Part shown: positions 41,928-51,755 of the stretch, piece after piece
Numbering within the stretch: position 1 is the stretch's first letter
Layout of the letters: each line of letters begins with the position of its first letter
The notes under the pieces: model-generated
Databases searched by the model: none
The model's input: the letters and a program-made list of their open reading frames with translations, nothing else
What the model was told of the DNA's origin: nothing
Position numbers and translations under genes: made by a program
Origin: Rhizobium rhizogenes
GTDB lineage: Bacteria > Pseudomonadota > Alphaproteobacteria > Rhizobiales > Rhizobiaceae
Length of the DNA stretch: 64,000 nucleotides
Direction of reading: 5' to 3'
Assembly (NCBI RefSeq): GCF_002005205.3
Contig: NZ_CP019701.2
Location: 558,001 to 622,000, forward strand

Positions 41928-44120
41928 TCACCGCCGCGCCGCATCCTCCGCGCCCTCACGCAACGACGCATCCGCCACCTTCTGCGTCGTCACACTCAAT
42001 GCCGAAGCGTCCTTCATCTTCTTGGCGATGGAGCGGATCACACGTGTGGCCTCGGCGGAAAGCGAGCGCGGGCGGGTGAGCGCCGGCATTGAGGGTGTGT
42101 TGGCGGATGCGGCCGCCACTTCCGCCGAAGGCTGCGGGCGCGCGCCTGTCGGCAGCGGGTTCTGGATGCCGGGAATGGGGCGCAGCTCCATGCCCTGATG
42201 GGCGTAATCCATCAGCCGCTTGAAGGTCATGGCCGGAAGCGCGCCACCCGTCATGTTGTTCATCGGCGTGAACTCGTCATTGCCGAACCAGACGGCGGTC
42301 GTATAGTTGCCGGTAAAGCCCACATACCAGGCATCGCGATAGGCCTGTGACGTTCCGGTCTTGCCGCCGGAGACGATGCCGTTATCCAGCGCGCCGCGCC
42401 GGGCCGTGCCCATTACCGGAATGGTCACCAGCATCTGGTTCATCTTGGAATTGGCGTCTTCGGAAAGCACCCGTTTGGCGGGCGGCTCGTCATGGCTGAA
42501 ATCGTAGAGAACGTTGCCTTCGTAATCCAGCACCTGCTCGATACCGTGGCGGCGCGACTGCATGCCATCGGCCGGGAATACGGCATAGGCGGTGGCCTGG
42601 TCGAGAACCGTCACTTCCGATGTGCCGAGCGGAATGGTCTTGTCGCTGCGCAGCGGTGTTGCCACACCCATGGCCTTGGCGGTATCGACGATGACCTGCG
42701 TGCCGAGCACGTCCTTGGCGAGCCGCACAGGCACGGTATTGTAGGACTTTGCGAGCGCCATCTGCAGCGTTACCCTGCCGGCATAGGAGCGGCCGTAATT
42801 CTGCGGCGACCAGCCGCGCCAGGTCACCGGCGCGTCAGAGATCAGCGTTTCCGGCTTCATGCCCTTTTCCATGGCGGCCGAGTAGGTGTAGACCTTGAAG
42901 GAGGAGCCCGGCTGGCGCAGCGCCGCTGTGGCGCGGTTGAACTGGCTTTCGCCATAATCGCGCCCGCCGACCATGGCGCGCACGCCGCCGCCATTCTCGA
43001 TCATCACCATCGCGCCCTGCTTGACGCGGTAACCCTCGCCGAATTCGCGAAGGCCCATTTCCATCGCCTGTTCGGCCGCCTGCTGCAGGCCGGTATCGAT
43101 GGTGGTGCGCACGACGACGGTATGATCCCTGAACTTGCCTTCGGCGGCCAGCCGCTGCACCTCGTCGAAAGCCCAGTCGAGGAAATAATCCGGCGCCTTC
43201 ACATCGGCGCGGTCGATGACGGTGGCCGGGTTGCGCCGCGCGCCGATCACCTGGCCCTCGGTCATCAGCCCGCTCTGCACCAGGTTGGAAAGCACGGTGT
43301 TGGCGCGCGCGCGGGCTGCCGGCAGGTTGACATGCGGCGCATATTTGGCCGGCGCCTTGAAAAGCCCGGCCAGGATGGCGGATTCGGCCAGCGTCACGTC
43401 GGTCAGGTTCTTGCCGAAATAAAACTGCGCCGCCGCAGCAGCACCGAAGGTGCCGCCGCCCATATAGGCGCGGTCGAGATAAAGGCTGAGGATTTCCTTC
43501 TTCGACATGTTGGCCTCGAGCCACAATGCGAGGAAGGCTTCCTTGATCTTGCGCTCCAGCGAGCGCTCATTGGTCAGGAACAGGTTCTTGGCAAGCTGCT
43601 GCGTCAGCGTCGAGCCGCCCTGCACCACGCCGCCGGCGCGGGCGTTTTCGCTCATGGCGCGGGCAAGGCCGATGAAGTCGATGCCGAAATGGTCGAAGAA
43701 ACGCCGGTCCTCGGTTGCTAGCACCGCCTTGATGAAATGATCAGGCATCTGGTCGATCGGGACGCTGTCTTCATGGATGATGCCGCGATGGCCGATGGTG
43801 TTGCCGTAACGGTCGAGGAAGGTGACGGCGAAATCGCCGCGATAACGCCAGTCCTTCTTGGTCTCCTCGAAAGCGGGCATGGCGAGCGCCAGAAGCACGA
43901 TCGAGCCGGCCGTTCCGAAAGTCAGCGCGTCGCAGGTCAGGTTGACGGCAAGCTTCTTCCAGCCGCGGACATGCAGCTTGCGCGAGGCGATGGTGACGTC
44001 TTCCCAGAAATCCACCAGCCTTGCCGCAGCCGTCCACAGACCGGAATCGATGAAGCTATCGATCCTCAGCAGGATATGCCGTTTCTTGCGGCCTTTTTTT
44101 TCGTCTTTTTCTTCCTGCAC
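41928..44120 (-). CDS. Class A penicillin-binding protein (PBP1a/1c-like)
   Basis: A 730-residue bifunctional cell-wall synthase. A basic cytoplasmic tail (EKDEKKGRKKRH) precedes one membrane helix near residue 70. The glycosyltransferase has AVLATEDRRFFDHFGID with the catalytic Glu and GGSTLTQQLAKNLFLTNERS. The transpeptidase has PGSSFKVYTY (SxxK), KSYNTVP (SxN) and SGGKTGTSQ (KTG). The proline/serine-rich C-terminal tail of about 90 residues is not catalytic. A GTG at 44120 seems to be the start since no ATG fits before the basic segment. It lies convergent with argP and divergent from the YcgN-like gene. Confidence 0.92.
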   Translation of the reverse strand: MQEEKDEKKGRKKRHILLRIDSFIDSGLWTAAARLVDFWEDVTIASRKLHVRGWKKLAVNLTCDALTFGTAGSIVLLALAMPAFEETKKDWRYRGDFAVTFLDRYGNTIGHRGIIHEDSVPIDQMPDHFIKAVLATEDRRFFDHFGIDFIGLARAMSENARAGGVVQGGSTLTQQLAKNLFLTNERSLERKIKEAFLALWLEANMSKKEILSLYLDRAYMGGGTFGAAAAAQFYFGKNLTDVTLAESAILAGLFKAPAKYAPHVNLPAARARANTVLSNLVQSGLMTEGQVIGARRNPATVIDRADVKAPDYFLDWAFDEVQRLAAEGKFRDHTVVVRTTIDTGLQQAAEQAMEMGLREFGEGYRVKQGAMVMIENGGGVRAMVGGRDYGESQFNRATAALRQPGSSFKVYTYSAAMEKGMKPETLISDAPVTWRGWSPQNYGRSYAGRVTLQMALAKSYNTVPVRLAKDVLGTQVIVDTAKAMGVATPLRSDKTIPLGTSEVTVLDQATAYAVFPADGMQSRRHGIEQVLDYEGNVLYDFSHDEPPAKRVLSEDANSKMNQMLVTIPVMGTARRGALDNGIVSGGKTGTSQAYRDAWYVGFTGNYTTAVWFGNDEFTPMNNMTGGALPAMTFKRLMDYAHQGMELRPIPGIQNPLPTGARPQPSAEVAAASANTPSMPALTRPRSLSAEATRVIRSIAKKMKDASALSVTTQKVADASLREGAEDAARR

Positions 44121-44367
44121 CTGGCGATGTTTTCCTGTTCAACGCAACGCGGATCGTCGGTATTTCTGCGTTTCAACCCATTCCCGACGCAAAACCATGG
44201 CATACTTGTGTCGGAATTGCTTGACGCGGCGGCTTCTTGCGGGCCAATGACCCTCTGCCGCCTGCCAATATGCTAAAATATCGTACAAACCAGCCCTTGG
44301 CGATACGATATAAAGGATTAGGGACCGGTTAAACCTGGGCCCTCCAGGAGATCAAAATGAGACGGAA

Positions 44368-44856
44368 ATGTTAACGATGAATGACGCGCCGTTCTGGAAA
44401 ACCAAATCGCTTCCCGAGATGACCGGCGAGGAATGGGAAAGCCTGTGCGACGGTTGCGGCCTGTGCTGTCTTAACAAGCTGGAGGACTGGGACACCGGCG
44501 AAGTGGTGTTCACCTCGGTTCGCTGCGTGCTGCTCGACGGCGAGAGCTGTCGGTGCTCCGACTACGAAAACCGCCGCGCCACCGTGCCGGACTGTATCCA
44601 GCTCGACCTGAAGAAGGTGCATGAAATCGGCTGGCTGCCGCCCACCTGCGCCTATGCGCTGGTGCGCGATGGCAAGGATCTCTACTGGTGGCATTATCTC
44701 GTTTCCGGCGATACGCAGACGGTGCATCAGGCCGGCATTTCCGCGCGCGGGCGCACCGTCAGCGAGGCCGATGTGGATGTTGACGACTTCGAGGATTATG
44801 TGGTCGACTGGCCCCTGACAGTGGGTGAGACGGCGGGTGAAAGGGAGCGGACCTGA
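44368..44856 (+). CDS. YcgN/UPF0260 family cysteine-cluster protein
   Basis: A 162-residue protein of the UPF0260 family with conserved cysteine clusters: [32 protein letters not shown] and [11 protein letters not shown]. The pattern (C-x2-C-x3-C and so on) resembles a metal or Fe-S cluster site, and the family is annotated as a zinc/iron-chelating-domain protein. The cellular role is unknown. Starts at 44368 or 44377 (MNDAPFW) are both possible, since GAGACGGAA is near the first. Confidence 0.88.
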   Translation: MLTMNDAPFWKTKSLPEMTGEEWESLCDGCGLCCLNKLEDWDTGEVVFTSVRCVLLDGESCRCSDYENRRATVPDCIQLDLKKVHEIGWLPPTCAYALVRDGKDLYWWHYLVSGDTQTVHQAGISARGRTVSEADVDVDDFEDYVVDWPLTVGETAGERERT

Positions 44857-44909
44857 CGGAAGACGTCAATTCTTGTTTTGGTCCTATTCCTGCCCCATCC
44901 GTCTCCTAA

Positions 44910-45848
<939 letters not shown>

Positions 45849-45874
45849 GAGGATCGTTGGTTTGGGCTACGTCT

Positions 45875-46209
45875 TTATCTGAAAAGTTCAGCGTGCGTTC
45901 CGGCGCGCGTGAAAACGACGAGATTCTGCTTCTCATCGAGGATGTAGATCAACAGAAAGTCGCCGCCGACATGGCATTCGCGATGATCGCGCCATTCTCC
46001 GGTCAAGTCATGGTCATGAAACTGTGGCGGTAACGGCCCCTCATTGGCGACGAGGAGAAGCATGATCTTCTTCAGTTTATCCATATCGTAGCGCCCGGAA
46101 TTGTTCAGCCGCTGCCAGTCTTTAAGAAATTGCCGTGTAAAATCTGAACTGCGCGCAACGTCGTCCGCTTTGATGTGACCGGTTTTTTACGGCCTTTGCC
46201 GTCTGTCAC
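45875..46209 (-). pseudogene. yafQ: Frameshifted YafQ-family toxin gene
   Basis: The toxin starts with GTG at 46209, overlapping the antitoxin stop (GTGA). The first frame reads MTDGKGRKK and then passes into a different frame after AAAAAA (46183-46188). The rest of the protein, in the -1 frame, reads SSDFTRQFLKDWQRLNNSGR ... HDLTGEWRDHRECHV ... FTRAGTHAELF, a full YafQ mRNA interferase with the catalytic His residues conserved. That frame has no ATG before a Met in mid-protein (46084) and is closed upstream by TAA at the A tract. One extra A would join the parts into a 111-residue protein. So the copy seems broken unless slippage on the A run restores it. Confidence 0.8.
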
Positions 46210-46481
46210 CGCTTGTCGCCGTCAAGGGCGGTGAGCATAGCTTCCGCTGTTTCGAAGCGGGAACGCCTCGCCGCCGCGATAGCGCGTGCTTCCTCGATAG
46301 CGGCAAGCGTTTCGGCATTGGGTCGCGTCAGTTCGATGGGCAGGGCTTTTTCGCGGGCGATCCGCGTCAGCATCATACGCATGACATCGGAAACGGTCAG
46401 GCCCAGACTGTCGAGCACAGCGGTCGCGTCGTCCTTGATGGCCTGATCGATACGCGCTCTCACATAAGCATTTGCGGTCAT
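46206..46481 (-). CDS. RelB/DinJ family antitoxin
   Basis: A 91-residue ribbon-helix-helix antitoxin. The N-terminal DNA-binding part is YVRARIDQAIKDDATAVLDS and LGLTVSDVMRMMLTRIAREK, as in DinJ. The C-terminal part (RPNAETLAAIEEARAIAAAR) would wrap the toxin. It overlaps the toxin start by four bases. AGGAGGTCGAGC stands before the ATG. The A/T-rich promoter (46482-46550) holds TGATGCTCATTTGAGCTA, an inverted CTCA/TGAG pattern that could be the autoregulatory operator. The gene looks intact although its toxin partner does not. Confidence 0.88.
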   Translation of the reverse strand: MTANAYVRARIDQAIKDDATAVLDSLGLTVSDVMRMMLTRIAREKALPIELTRPNAETLAAIEEARAIAAARRSRFETAEAMLTALDGDKR

Positions 46482-46597
46482 GCTCGACCTCCTTTTGATA
46501 ATGTTGTATGTAGCTCAAATGAGCATCATTTTCAATATTCGATGCATAAGCGACGGCGTGGCCGTGTTGCCCTGAACCCGGGAAAGGACATCAAAAA

Positions 46598-47206
46598 ATG
46601 TCGAACGCTTCCCGCGATGTCATCGGGCTCTATACCGAACACGGCGCCGATTTCGACAAGGAGCGCGGTCGTTCCCTTGCCGAAAAATCATGGCTGGACA
46701 GGTTCGCTTCGCTTTTGCCCGGCGGCGGTTCCATTCTCGATGTCGGCTGCGGTTCCGGTGAACCGATTGCCGGCTATTTCATCGCCAGTGGTTATGACGT
46801 CACGGGCATCGACGCGTCCCTGCCGCTGATCGAACTTTGCCGCAACCGGTTTCCGGAAAATCTCTGGGCGGTTGCCGATATGCGCGAGCTGGCTCTTGGT
46901 CGCCGTTTTGACGGTTTGATCGCCTGGCACAGTTTTTTCCACCTGAAACCCGAGGATCAACGCCCGATGTTCGGCATTTTCCGCCAGCACGCCAATGACG
47001 GTGCTGCCCTGATGTTCACGGCCGGGCCGGGACAGGGCGAAGCGATAGGCACGTTTCAGGGCAAGCCGCTTTATCATGCCAGCCTTGCACGCGACGACTA
47101 TGAGAGCCTGCTCGCCGCACATGGGTTCCGGCTTCTCGATCACATCGTCAATGACCCGCAATGCGGTGGGGCGACGGTTTATCTTGCCAGACGCGTGGCG
47201 GTCTGA
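46598..47206 (+). CDS. SAM-dependent methyltransferase (class I)
   Basis: A 202-residue methyltransferase with the Rossmann-type SAM-binding motif ILDVGCGSGEPIAGYFIASG and the acidic second loop VTGIDASLPLIELCRN. A third block is FDGLIAWHSFFHLKPEDQR. Substrate is unknown; the size and pattern suit small-molecule methyltransferases of the type-11/25 group. GGAAAGGACATC precedes the ATG. It stands alone between the toxin-antitoxin pair and the copper operon. Confidence 0.85.
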   Translation: MSNASRDVIGLYTEHGADFDKERGRSLAEKSWLDRFASLLPGGGSILDVGCGSGEPIAGYFIASGYDVTGIDASLPLIELCRNRFPENLWAVADMRELALGRRFDGLIAWHSFFHLKPEDQRPMFGIFRQHANDGAALMFTAGPGQGEAIGTFQGKPLYHASLARDDYESLLAAHGFRLLDHIVNDPQCGGATVYLARRVAV

Positions 47207-47314
47207 GGCGACCGCGCGGTTATCTGACAGCCAAGGTGAACGGCGGAAATCCCTGCTTTTATGGCTGGTGCCAGTGCTCACGATTGTGTGTTCAACAAAA
47301 AGCTTGCCCATACC

Positions 47315-47345
47315 TTGACCTTCCCATCATGGGAAGCCCTACATA
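47315..47345 (+). promoter_or_regulatory. CueR-type copper-responsive promoter of copA
   Basis: TTGACC (47315-47320) and TACATA (47340-47345) are separated by 19 bp, the long spacer typical of MerR-family targets. Inside the spacer is a perfect palindrome CTTCCCAT-C-ATGGGAAG (47320-47336), close to the known CueR/HmrR operators. CueR with Cu(I) would twist the DNA and start transcription. The regulator is the second gene of the operon, so the loop is self-controlling. Confidence 0.92.
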
Positions 47346-47367
47346 GGGTCTCGAAAGGGGATTTCCC

Positions 47368-49965
47368 ATGAACGAGACAGTCAGACACGCCCATTCGAAC
47401 CAACCGGTTTCCATTCCCGTGGAAGGCATGACCTGCGCGTCATGCGTGCGGCGGGTGGAAACGGCCGCGGCCAAGGTGCCGGGCGTCGCCTCAAGCTCGG
47501 TGAACTTCGCCACGAAGAAGCTCACCGTCGAGCCCGTCGAGGGCTTTTCAGCCAGGACGCTTGGTGCCGCCATCAAGAAGGTCGGTTACAATATCGCACC
47601 GGACCGGCATGAATTTGTCGTCGAAGGTCTGCACAATGACGCGGATGCCGGGCGGTTGAAAACCGTTCTGGACGCCGTCGCCACCACCGTCGACGTGACA
47701 ATCGACGCCGCAACCGGCAAGGTGGCGGTGGAAACCATCGGTGGACGCCGTGAGCGGGATGCCCTGGTGGAAACGGCAAAGCTCGCCGGCTTTGCGCTGA
47801 CGACACGCAAGCCGCACAATCATTCCGCCCATCAAGACCACAGCCAGCACCACAGCCAGCACCATGGACATCATCAGGGCCACAGCCAGATGGCGATGGC
47901 CGGCGAAAGCGGTGGCCATGACCATATGCAGCATGCGGGTGAAGAGGGCGCGCTGAAACGCGACCTGACGATTGCCGCCATCCTGACCGCACCGCTTTTC
48001 GTGCTGGAAATGGGCGGCCATCTCTATGAGCCGATGCATCACTGGCTGATGGGCATCATCGATACGCAGAACCTCTATTACATCTATTTCGTGCTGGCGA
48101 CGGCGGTGATTTTCGGGCCGGGCCTGCGCTTCCTCAAGACCGGTTTTCCGGCACTCTTGCGCGGCGCGCCGGAAATGAACTCGCTGGTGGCGCTGGGTGT
48201 CACGGCGGCCTATCTCTATTCCGTGGTGGCGACCTTCGCGCCCGATCTGCTGCCGGCAGAGGCGCAGTTCGTCTATTATGAAGCGGCAACGGTCATCGTC
48301 ACGCTGATCCTGACCGGACGGCTTCTCGAAGCCCGCGCCAGCGGCCGCACGGGAGACGCCATCCGCAAGCTGATGAGCCTGCAGGCGAAGACCGCCCGGG
48401 TGGAGCGCGACGGTGCGACCATCGATATTTCCCCTGACGATCTGGTGACGGGCGATATCGTCGTCATCCGTCCCGGCGAAAGGCTGGCGGTGGATGGCGA
48501 AGTCGTCGAAGGCTCGTCCTATGTCGATGAATCGATGATTTCCGGCGAACCCGTGCCGGTGGAAAAGACGGTCGGCGCAGCGGTCGTCGGCGGCACCATC
48601 AACAAGACCGGCGCCTTCAAGTTTAGGGCAACCAAGGTCGGCGCGGATACCATGCTGTCGCAGATCATCCGCATGGTGGAGGAGGCGCAAGGCTCCAAGC
48701 TGCCGATCCAGCTGCTGGTCGACCGCGTCACAGCGCTGTTCGTGCCCGTTGTCATCGCGATTGCGGTGCTGACCTTCATCGTCTGGGCGATCTTCGGTCC
48801 TGAGCCCGCCTATACTTTCGCGCTGGTCAATGCGGTCGCGGTACTCATCATCGCCTGCCCGTGCGCCATGGGTCTCGCCACGCCGACCTCGATCATGGTC
48901 GGCACCGGCCGGGCGGCGGAACTTGGCGTGCTGTTCCGCAAGGGGCAGGCCCTGCAGGAACTGCGCTCGGCGCAGATCGTCGTGGTCGACAAGACCGGCA
49001 CTGTCACCAAGGGCCGTCCGGAACTGACCGATCTGGTGGTTGCGGAAGGGTTTGCCGATAACGAAGTGCTGGTGCTGGTCGCCGCCGTCGAAGGCCGTTC
49101 GGAACATCCGATTGCCGAAGCCATCGTCCGTGCTGCGGAAGATCGGGGGTTGGTAGCGGGAGAGGGACTTGAACCCCCGACCGTCGAGAACTTCGAAAGC
49201 GTCACGGGTTACGGCATCGCGGCCACCGTCAATGGCCGCAGGGTCGAAGTCGGCGCGGATCGTTACATGGCCAAACTCGGCCATTCCGTGGAGATTTTCG
49301 CTGAAGCCGCCGCAAGGCTGGGTGACGAGGGCAAGACGCCGCTTTATGCCGCCATCGACGGCAGGCTGGCGGCTGCGATTGCCGTCGCCGATCCGCTGAA
49401 ACCCTCGAGTGTCACTGCGATCAAAGCGCTGCAGGCGATGGGTATCGAAGTGGCGATGGTGACGGGCGACAATGAACGCACGGCCAATGCCATTGCCCGG
49501 CAGGTCGGCATTTCCCGCGTGGTGGCGGAAGTGCTGCCCGAAGGCAAGGTGAAGGCGATCCATGAGATGCGCGCCGGCGGCAAGGTGCTGGCCTTCGTTG
49601 GCGACGGCATCAATGATGCGCCGGCACTGGCCGAGGCCGATATCGGCATCGCGGTTGGCACCGGCACGGATGTCGCCATCGAAAGCGCCGATGTGGTGCT
49701 GGTTGGCGGCGATCTTCTGGGGGCGGCTAACGCTATCGAGATGAGCCGGGCGACTATGCGCAACATCAAGGAAAACCTGTTCTGGGCCTTTGGTTATAAC
49801 GTGGCGTTGATACCGGTTGCGGCGGGCGTGCTTTATCCCGCCTTCGGCATCACGCTGTCGCCGATGATCGGCGCGGGCGCCATGGCTCTGTCCAGCGTCT
49901 TTGTTCTTGCCAATGCGCTGCGGTTGAAACGGGCGAAGGTCGCTCACAGGGAGGTGACGTCGTGA
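47368..49965 (+). CDS. copA: CopA, copper(I)-exporting P-type ATPase
   Basis: An 865-residue P1B-1 ATPase. An N-terminal metal domain has [12 protein letters not shown]; a second HMA-like repeat lacks the CxxC pair (residues about 78-140). A histidine-rich linker (about 148-190, with [15 protein letters not shown]) follows. Core motifs are [10 protein letters not shown] in helix 6, DKTGTVTKG with the phosphorylated Asp, [10 protein letters not shown] with the HP motif, [10 protein letters not shown] and [10 protein letters not shown]. The loop near residues 594-605 (AGEGLEPPT) is an insertion that looks like an antisense tRNA end, described separately. Copper is exported from the cytoplasm. 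The gene overlaps cueR by 4 bp. Confidence 0.95.
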   Translation: MNETVRHAHSNQPVSIPVEGMTCASCVRRVETAAAKVPGVASSSVNFATKKLTVEPVEGFSARTLGAAIKKVGYNIAPDRHEFVVEGLHNDADAGRLKTVLDAVATTVDVTIDAATGKVAVETIGGRRERDALVETAKLAGFALTTRKPHNHSAHQDHSQHHSQHHGHHQGHSQMAMAGESGGHDHMQHAGEEGALKRDLTIAAILTAPLFVLEMGGHLYEPMHHWLMGIIDTQNLYYIYFVLATAVIFGPGLRFLKTGFPALLRGAPEMNSLVALGVTAAYLYSVVATFAPDLLPAEAQFVYYEAATVIVTLILTGRLLEARASGRTGDAIRKLMSLQAKTARVERDGATIDISPDDLVTGDIVVIRPGERLAVDGEVVEGSSYVDESMISGEPVPVEKTVGAAVVGGTINKTGAFKFRATKVGADTMLSQIIRMVEEAQGSKLPIQLLVDRVTALFVPVVIAIAVLTFIVWAIFGPEPAYTFALVNAVAVLIIACPCAMGLATPTSIMVGTGRAAELGVLFRKGQALQELRSAQIVVVDKTGTVTKGRPELTDLVVAEGFADNEVLVLVAAVEGRSEHPIAEAIVRAAEDRGLVAGEGLEPPTVENFESVTGYGIAATVNGRRVEVGADRYMAKLGHSVEIFAEAAARLGDEGKTPLYAAIDGRLAAAIAVADPLKPSSVTAIKALQAMGIEVAMVTGDNERTANAIARQVGISRVVAEVLPEGKVKAIHEMRAGGKVLAFVGDGINDAPALAEADIGIAVGTGTDVAIESADVVLVGGDLLGAANAIEMSRATMRNIKENLFWAFGYNVALIPVAAGVLYPAFGITLSPMIGAGAMALSSVFVLANALRLKRAKVAHREVTS
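49143..49182 (-). other. tRNA 3'-end-like sequence inside copA, antisense
   Basis: On the minus strand, 49182-49151 reads GGTCGGGGGTTCAAGTCCCT followed by CTCCCGCTACCA. This is the layout of a tRNA 3' end: T-stem GGGGG/CCCTC, loop TTCAAGT, a seven-base acceptor strand TCCCGCT, discriminator A and CCA. A 9-base inverted repeat TCGGGGGTT / AACCCCCGA (49143-49151 and 49172-49180) surrounds part of it. No full cloverleaf is present. It codes for AGEGLEPPT in CopA, in frame. Confidence 0.6.
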
Positions 49966-50384
49966 ATATCGGCCAGGCATCGGAGGCATCGGGCGTTTCC
50001 GCCAAGATGATCCGTTATTACGAGCAGATCGGCCTCATCACCCCCGCCGCCCGCACCGGCAATAATTACCGGGTCTATGGCGAGCAGGACGTGCACAATC
50101 TGCGCTTCATCAAGCGGGCGCGCACGCTCGGTTTCTCGCTGGAAGAAACCGAGACGCTGCTGAAACTCTGGCAGGACAAGAGCCGCGAGAGTTCGGCGGT
50201 GAAGGAGATCGCGCTCGTCCATATCGCCGATCTCGAGCAGAAGATCGCCGAGATGAAGAGCATGGTGAAGACGCTGTCGCATCTCGCCCATTGCTGCGGC
50301 GGCGATAACCGGCCCGATTGCCCCATCCTCGACGATCTCGCGGGCGCTGAGAAGAGCGTCGGCGAGCCCGCAAGAACCCACTGA
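49962..50384 (+). CDS. cueR: CueR/HmrR, copper-responsive MerR-family activator
   Basis: A 140-residue regulator. The DNA-binding part is [20 protein letters not shown] and [20 protein letters not shown]. The copper loop [17 protein letters not shown] has the two cysteines of CueR in their usual places. The GTG start at 49962 overlaps the copA stop, giving strict coupling. It would sense cytoplasmic Cu(I) and drive the operon from the promoter at 47315-47345. The order copA-cueR-copZ matches the copper operon of A. tumefaciens. Confidence 0.93.
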   Translation: MNIGQASEASGVSAKMIRYYEQIGLITPAARTGNNYRVYGEQDVHNLRFIKRARTLGFSLEETETLLKLWQDKSRESSAVKEIALVHIADLEQKIAEMKSMVKTLSHLAHCCGGDNRPDCPILDDLAGAEKSVGEPARTH

Positions 50385-50439
50385 ACTACAATGACAGCCG
50401 GCGCGACCATATCGCTACCGGTCAAAAGGAGAAAAAACC

Positions 50440-50640
50440 ATGAGTGCAACCACCTTCCTCGTGTCAGACATGACCTGCGGCCACTGTGAAAAGACCCTGC
50501 GCGGCGCTCTCGCCGACGTGCTGCCCGACGCGTCCGTCAGCATCGATCTCGCCACCCACAAACTCACGGTGACGGGTGACGCCGCAACGGCGGAAGCGGC
50601 GATCCGCGATGCCGGTTATTCGCCGGAACGGGTGGGCTGA
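50440..50640 (+). CDS. copZ: CopZ, copper chaperone
   Basis: A 66-residue HMA-domain protein with the metal motif VSDMTCGHCEKTLRGAL, whose two cysteines bind Cu(I) and pass it to CopA. It ends the copper operon, 55 bp after cueR. AAAGGAGAAAAAACC precedes the ATG. The length is usual for free-standing CopZ. Confidence 0.93.
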   Translation: MSATTFLVSDMTCGHCEKTLRGALADVLPDASVSIDLATHKLTVTGDAATAEAAIRDAGYSPERVG

Positions 50641-50716
50641 AAGCCATTCTTGCTGGAATGAACATGGAGGGTGTGCTACTGAGTAGCATCATTCTCCATG
50701 CCAAAGGAGTGCCGCA

Positions 50717-50986
50717 ATGTCCGTCAAGGCGTCCGTATCCATTTCCGATCAGCAGGACAGCTTCGCCCGCCGGCTGGTGGAGGAAGGGCGTTATGCCAGC
50801 CTCAGTGCCGTCGTCCAGCGCGGGCTGGAACTGCTCCGGCAGGAAACCGAGCTGAAGGACGCCGAGCTTGCGGCGCTTCGTGATTTGCTGGTCGAGCGGG
50901 GGCAGGGCGACTTCGTCTCCGTGGAAGACGGCAAAGACAGAACCACAGCGATGATAGCAGCCAAGAAGGCCGGCTATGGCCTTTAA
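50717..50986 (+). CDS. ParD-like antitoxin
   Basis: An 89-residue ribbon-helix-helix protein: MSVKASVSISDQQDSFARRL and YASLSAVVQRGLELLRQETE are the typical ParD DNA-binding halves. The C-terminal part (ERGQGDFVSVEDGKDRTTAM) would bind the toxin. It overlaps the ParE gene by 11 bp. GGAGTGCCGCA precedes the ATG. The leader (50665-50700) holds a GCTACTGAGTAGCATCATTC stretch with a CTACTGAGTAG palindrome, a likely operator. Confidence 0.85.
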   Translation: MSVKASVSISDQQDSFARRLVEEGRYASLSAVVQRGLELLRQETELKDAELAALRDLLVERGQGDFVSVEDGKDRTTAMIAAKKAGYGL

Positions 50987-51341
50987 GGTCGTGCGCTCGA
51001 CACAGACGGATCAGGACCTCGGCCTCATTCTCGACCATCTCATCCAGTCCTATCTCGACCTTGGTGATGCTTTGCCGGGGGCTTTCGCGCGCGCTGCACG
51101 ACGCGTTGGGTCAATTGAAACGGATATGGAAGCGCTTCACAAAGCGCCTTTTCAGGGGACATTATTGACCGGAATATTACCCGGCCTTCGCCGGGTAACG
51201 AAAAATCAGGCTGTCTTTTATTTCGATGTCGACGAGGGTGAAAAGACCGTGCGTATTCTCGCGGTCTTTTTCGGCGGGCAGGACCATCTGCGCCATATGC
51301 TCACGCGTCTTGTGTCTCGTCGCGCCTCGAATCTTCCCTAA
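50976..51341 (+). CDS. ParE/RelE-fold toxin
   Basis: A 121-residue toxin of the ParE family. FKVVRSTQTDQDLGLILDHL is the N-terminal strand-helix pair. LPGLRRVTKNQAVFYFDVDE and RILAVFFGGQDHLRHMLTRL are the strands that carry the basic residues of the fold. The target would be gyrase if it acts as ParE. The start overlaps the antitoxin. The stop overlaps, by four bases, the stop of a convergent acidic small protein. Confidence 0.83.
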   Translation: MAFKVVRSTQTDQDLGLILDHLIQSYLDLGDALPGAFARAARRVGSIETDMEALHKAPFQGTLLTGILPGLRRVTKNQAVFYFDVDEGEKTVRILAVFFGGQDHLRHMLTRLVSRRASNLP

Positions 51342-51586
51342 ACCTCATCGAAAGCCCCGCCTTCCCTCGATGGATTGCGGTTGATGACGCGTTCCTCGGC
51401 ATCGTCGGGCAAGGCCTCGTCGCTTTCCTGGTAGGGGTCATCCTCGCTCTCGGCCTCTTCCTCCTCGATTTCCTGTTCGATGGATTGCGGGATTTCTCCC
51501 TTGGCGGGAAGGGCGTCGATGTCGAGATCGAGCAGATCCTCGTCCATGGCGTCTTCGTCGAGAGGCATGATCTTCCTGCGGTCCAT
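51338..51586 (-). CDS. Small, strongly acidic hypothetical protein
   Basis: An 82-residue protein that is very rich in Glu and Asp (MPLDEDAMDEDLLDLDIDAL and an EQEIEEEEAESEDD stretch), with no hydrophobic core and probably disordered. It ends SREGGAFDEV. AGAAAGGACACC lies just before the ATG at 51586, which supports translation. No family was recognised. It is divergent from the MFS gene and convergent with the ParE toxin gene. Confidence 0.6.
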   Translation of the reverse strand: MDRRKIMPLDEDAMDEDLLDLDIDALPAKGEIPQSIEQEIEEEEAESEDDPYQESDEALPDDAEERVINRNPSREGGAFDEV

Positions 51587-51755
51587 GACGGTGTCCTTTC
51601 TGTCGGTTCACTTGGCAAACGGCCCGGGCGCGCGCAGGGTTCCTGCCGCCGTGGAATTCCTTCAGGTCGGATTGCATGAAAAAGCCGACTTGACCTCAAT
51701 GGTGCTTGAGGTTCTAGTTTGCCCGCCGTATCGCAAAAATCGAAAGGATACGGCT

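Noticed and set aside
45875..46084. A separate 69-residue gene starting at ATG 46084
   Set aside because: Its first residue lies in the middle of the YafQ domain, and the upstream codons in the same frame continue the homology. It is part of a frameshifted toxin gene.
46183..46188. Classical -1 programmed frameshift site of the A AAA AAC type in the toxin gene
   Set aside because: The A run is in the wrong phase relative to the initiating frame (AAA AAA C), so the standard slippery heptamer does not apply. Transcript slippage remains possible.
49151..49182. A complete tRNA gene inside copA
   Set aside because: Only the T arm, acceptor strand and CCA are visible. No D arm or anticodon arm lies next to it, so it is reported as a tRNA-end-like sequence only.
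47548..49989. 813-codon minus-strand open frame opposite copA
   Set aside because: It is antisense to a clear P-type ATPase and has no recognised motif.
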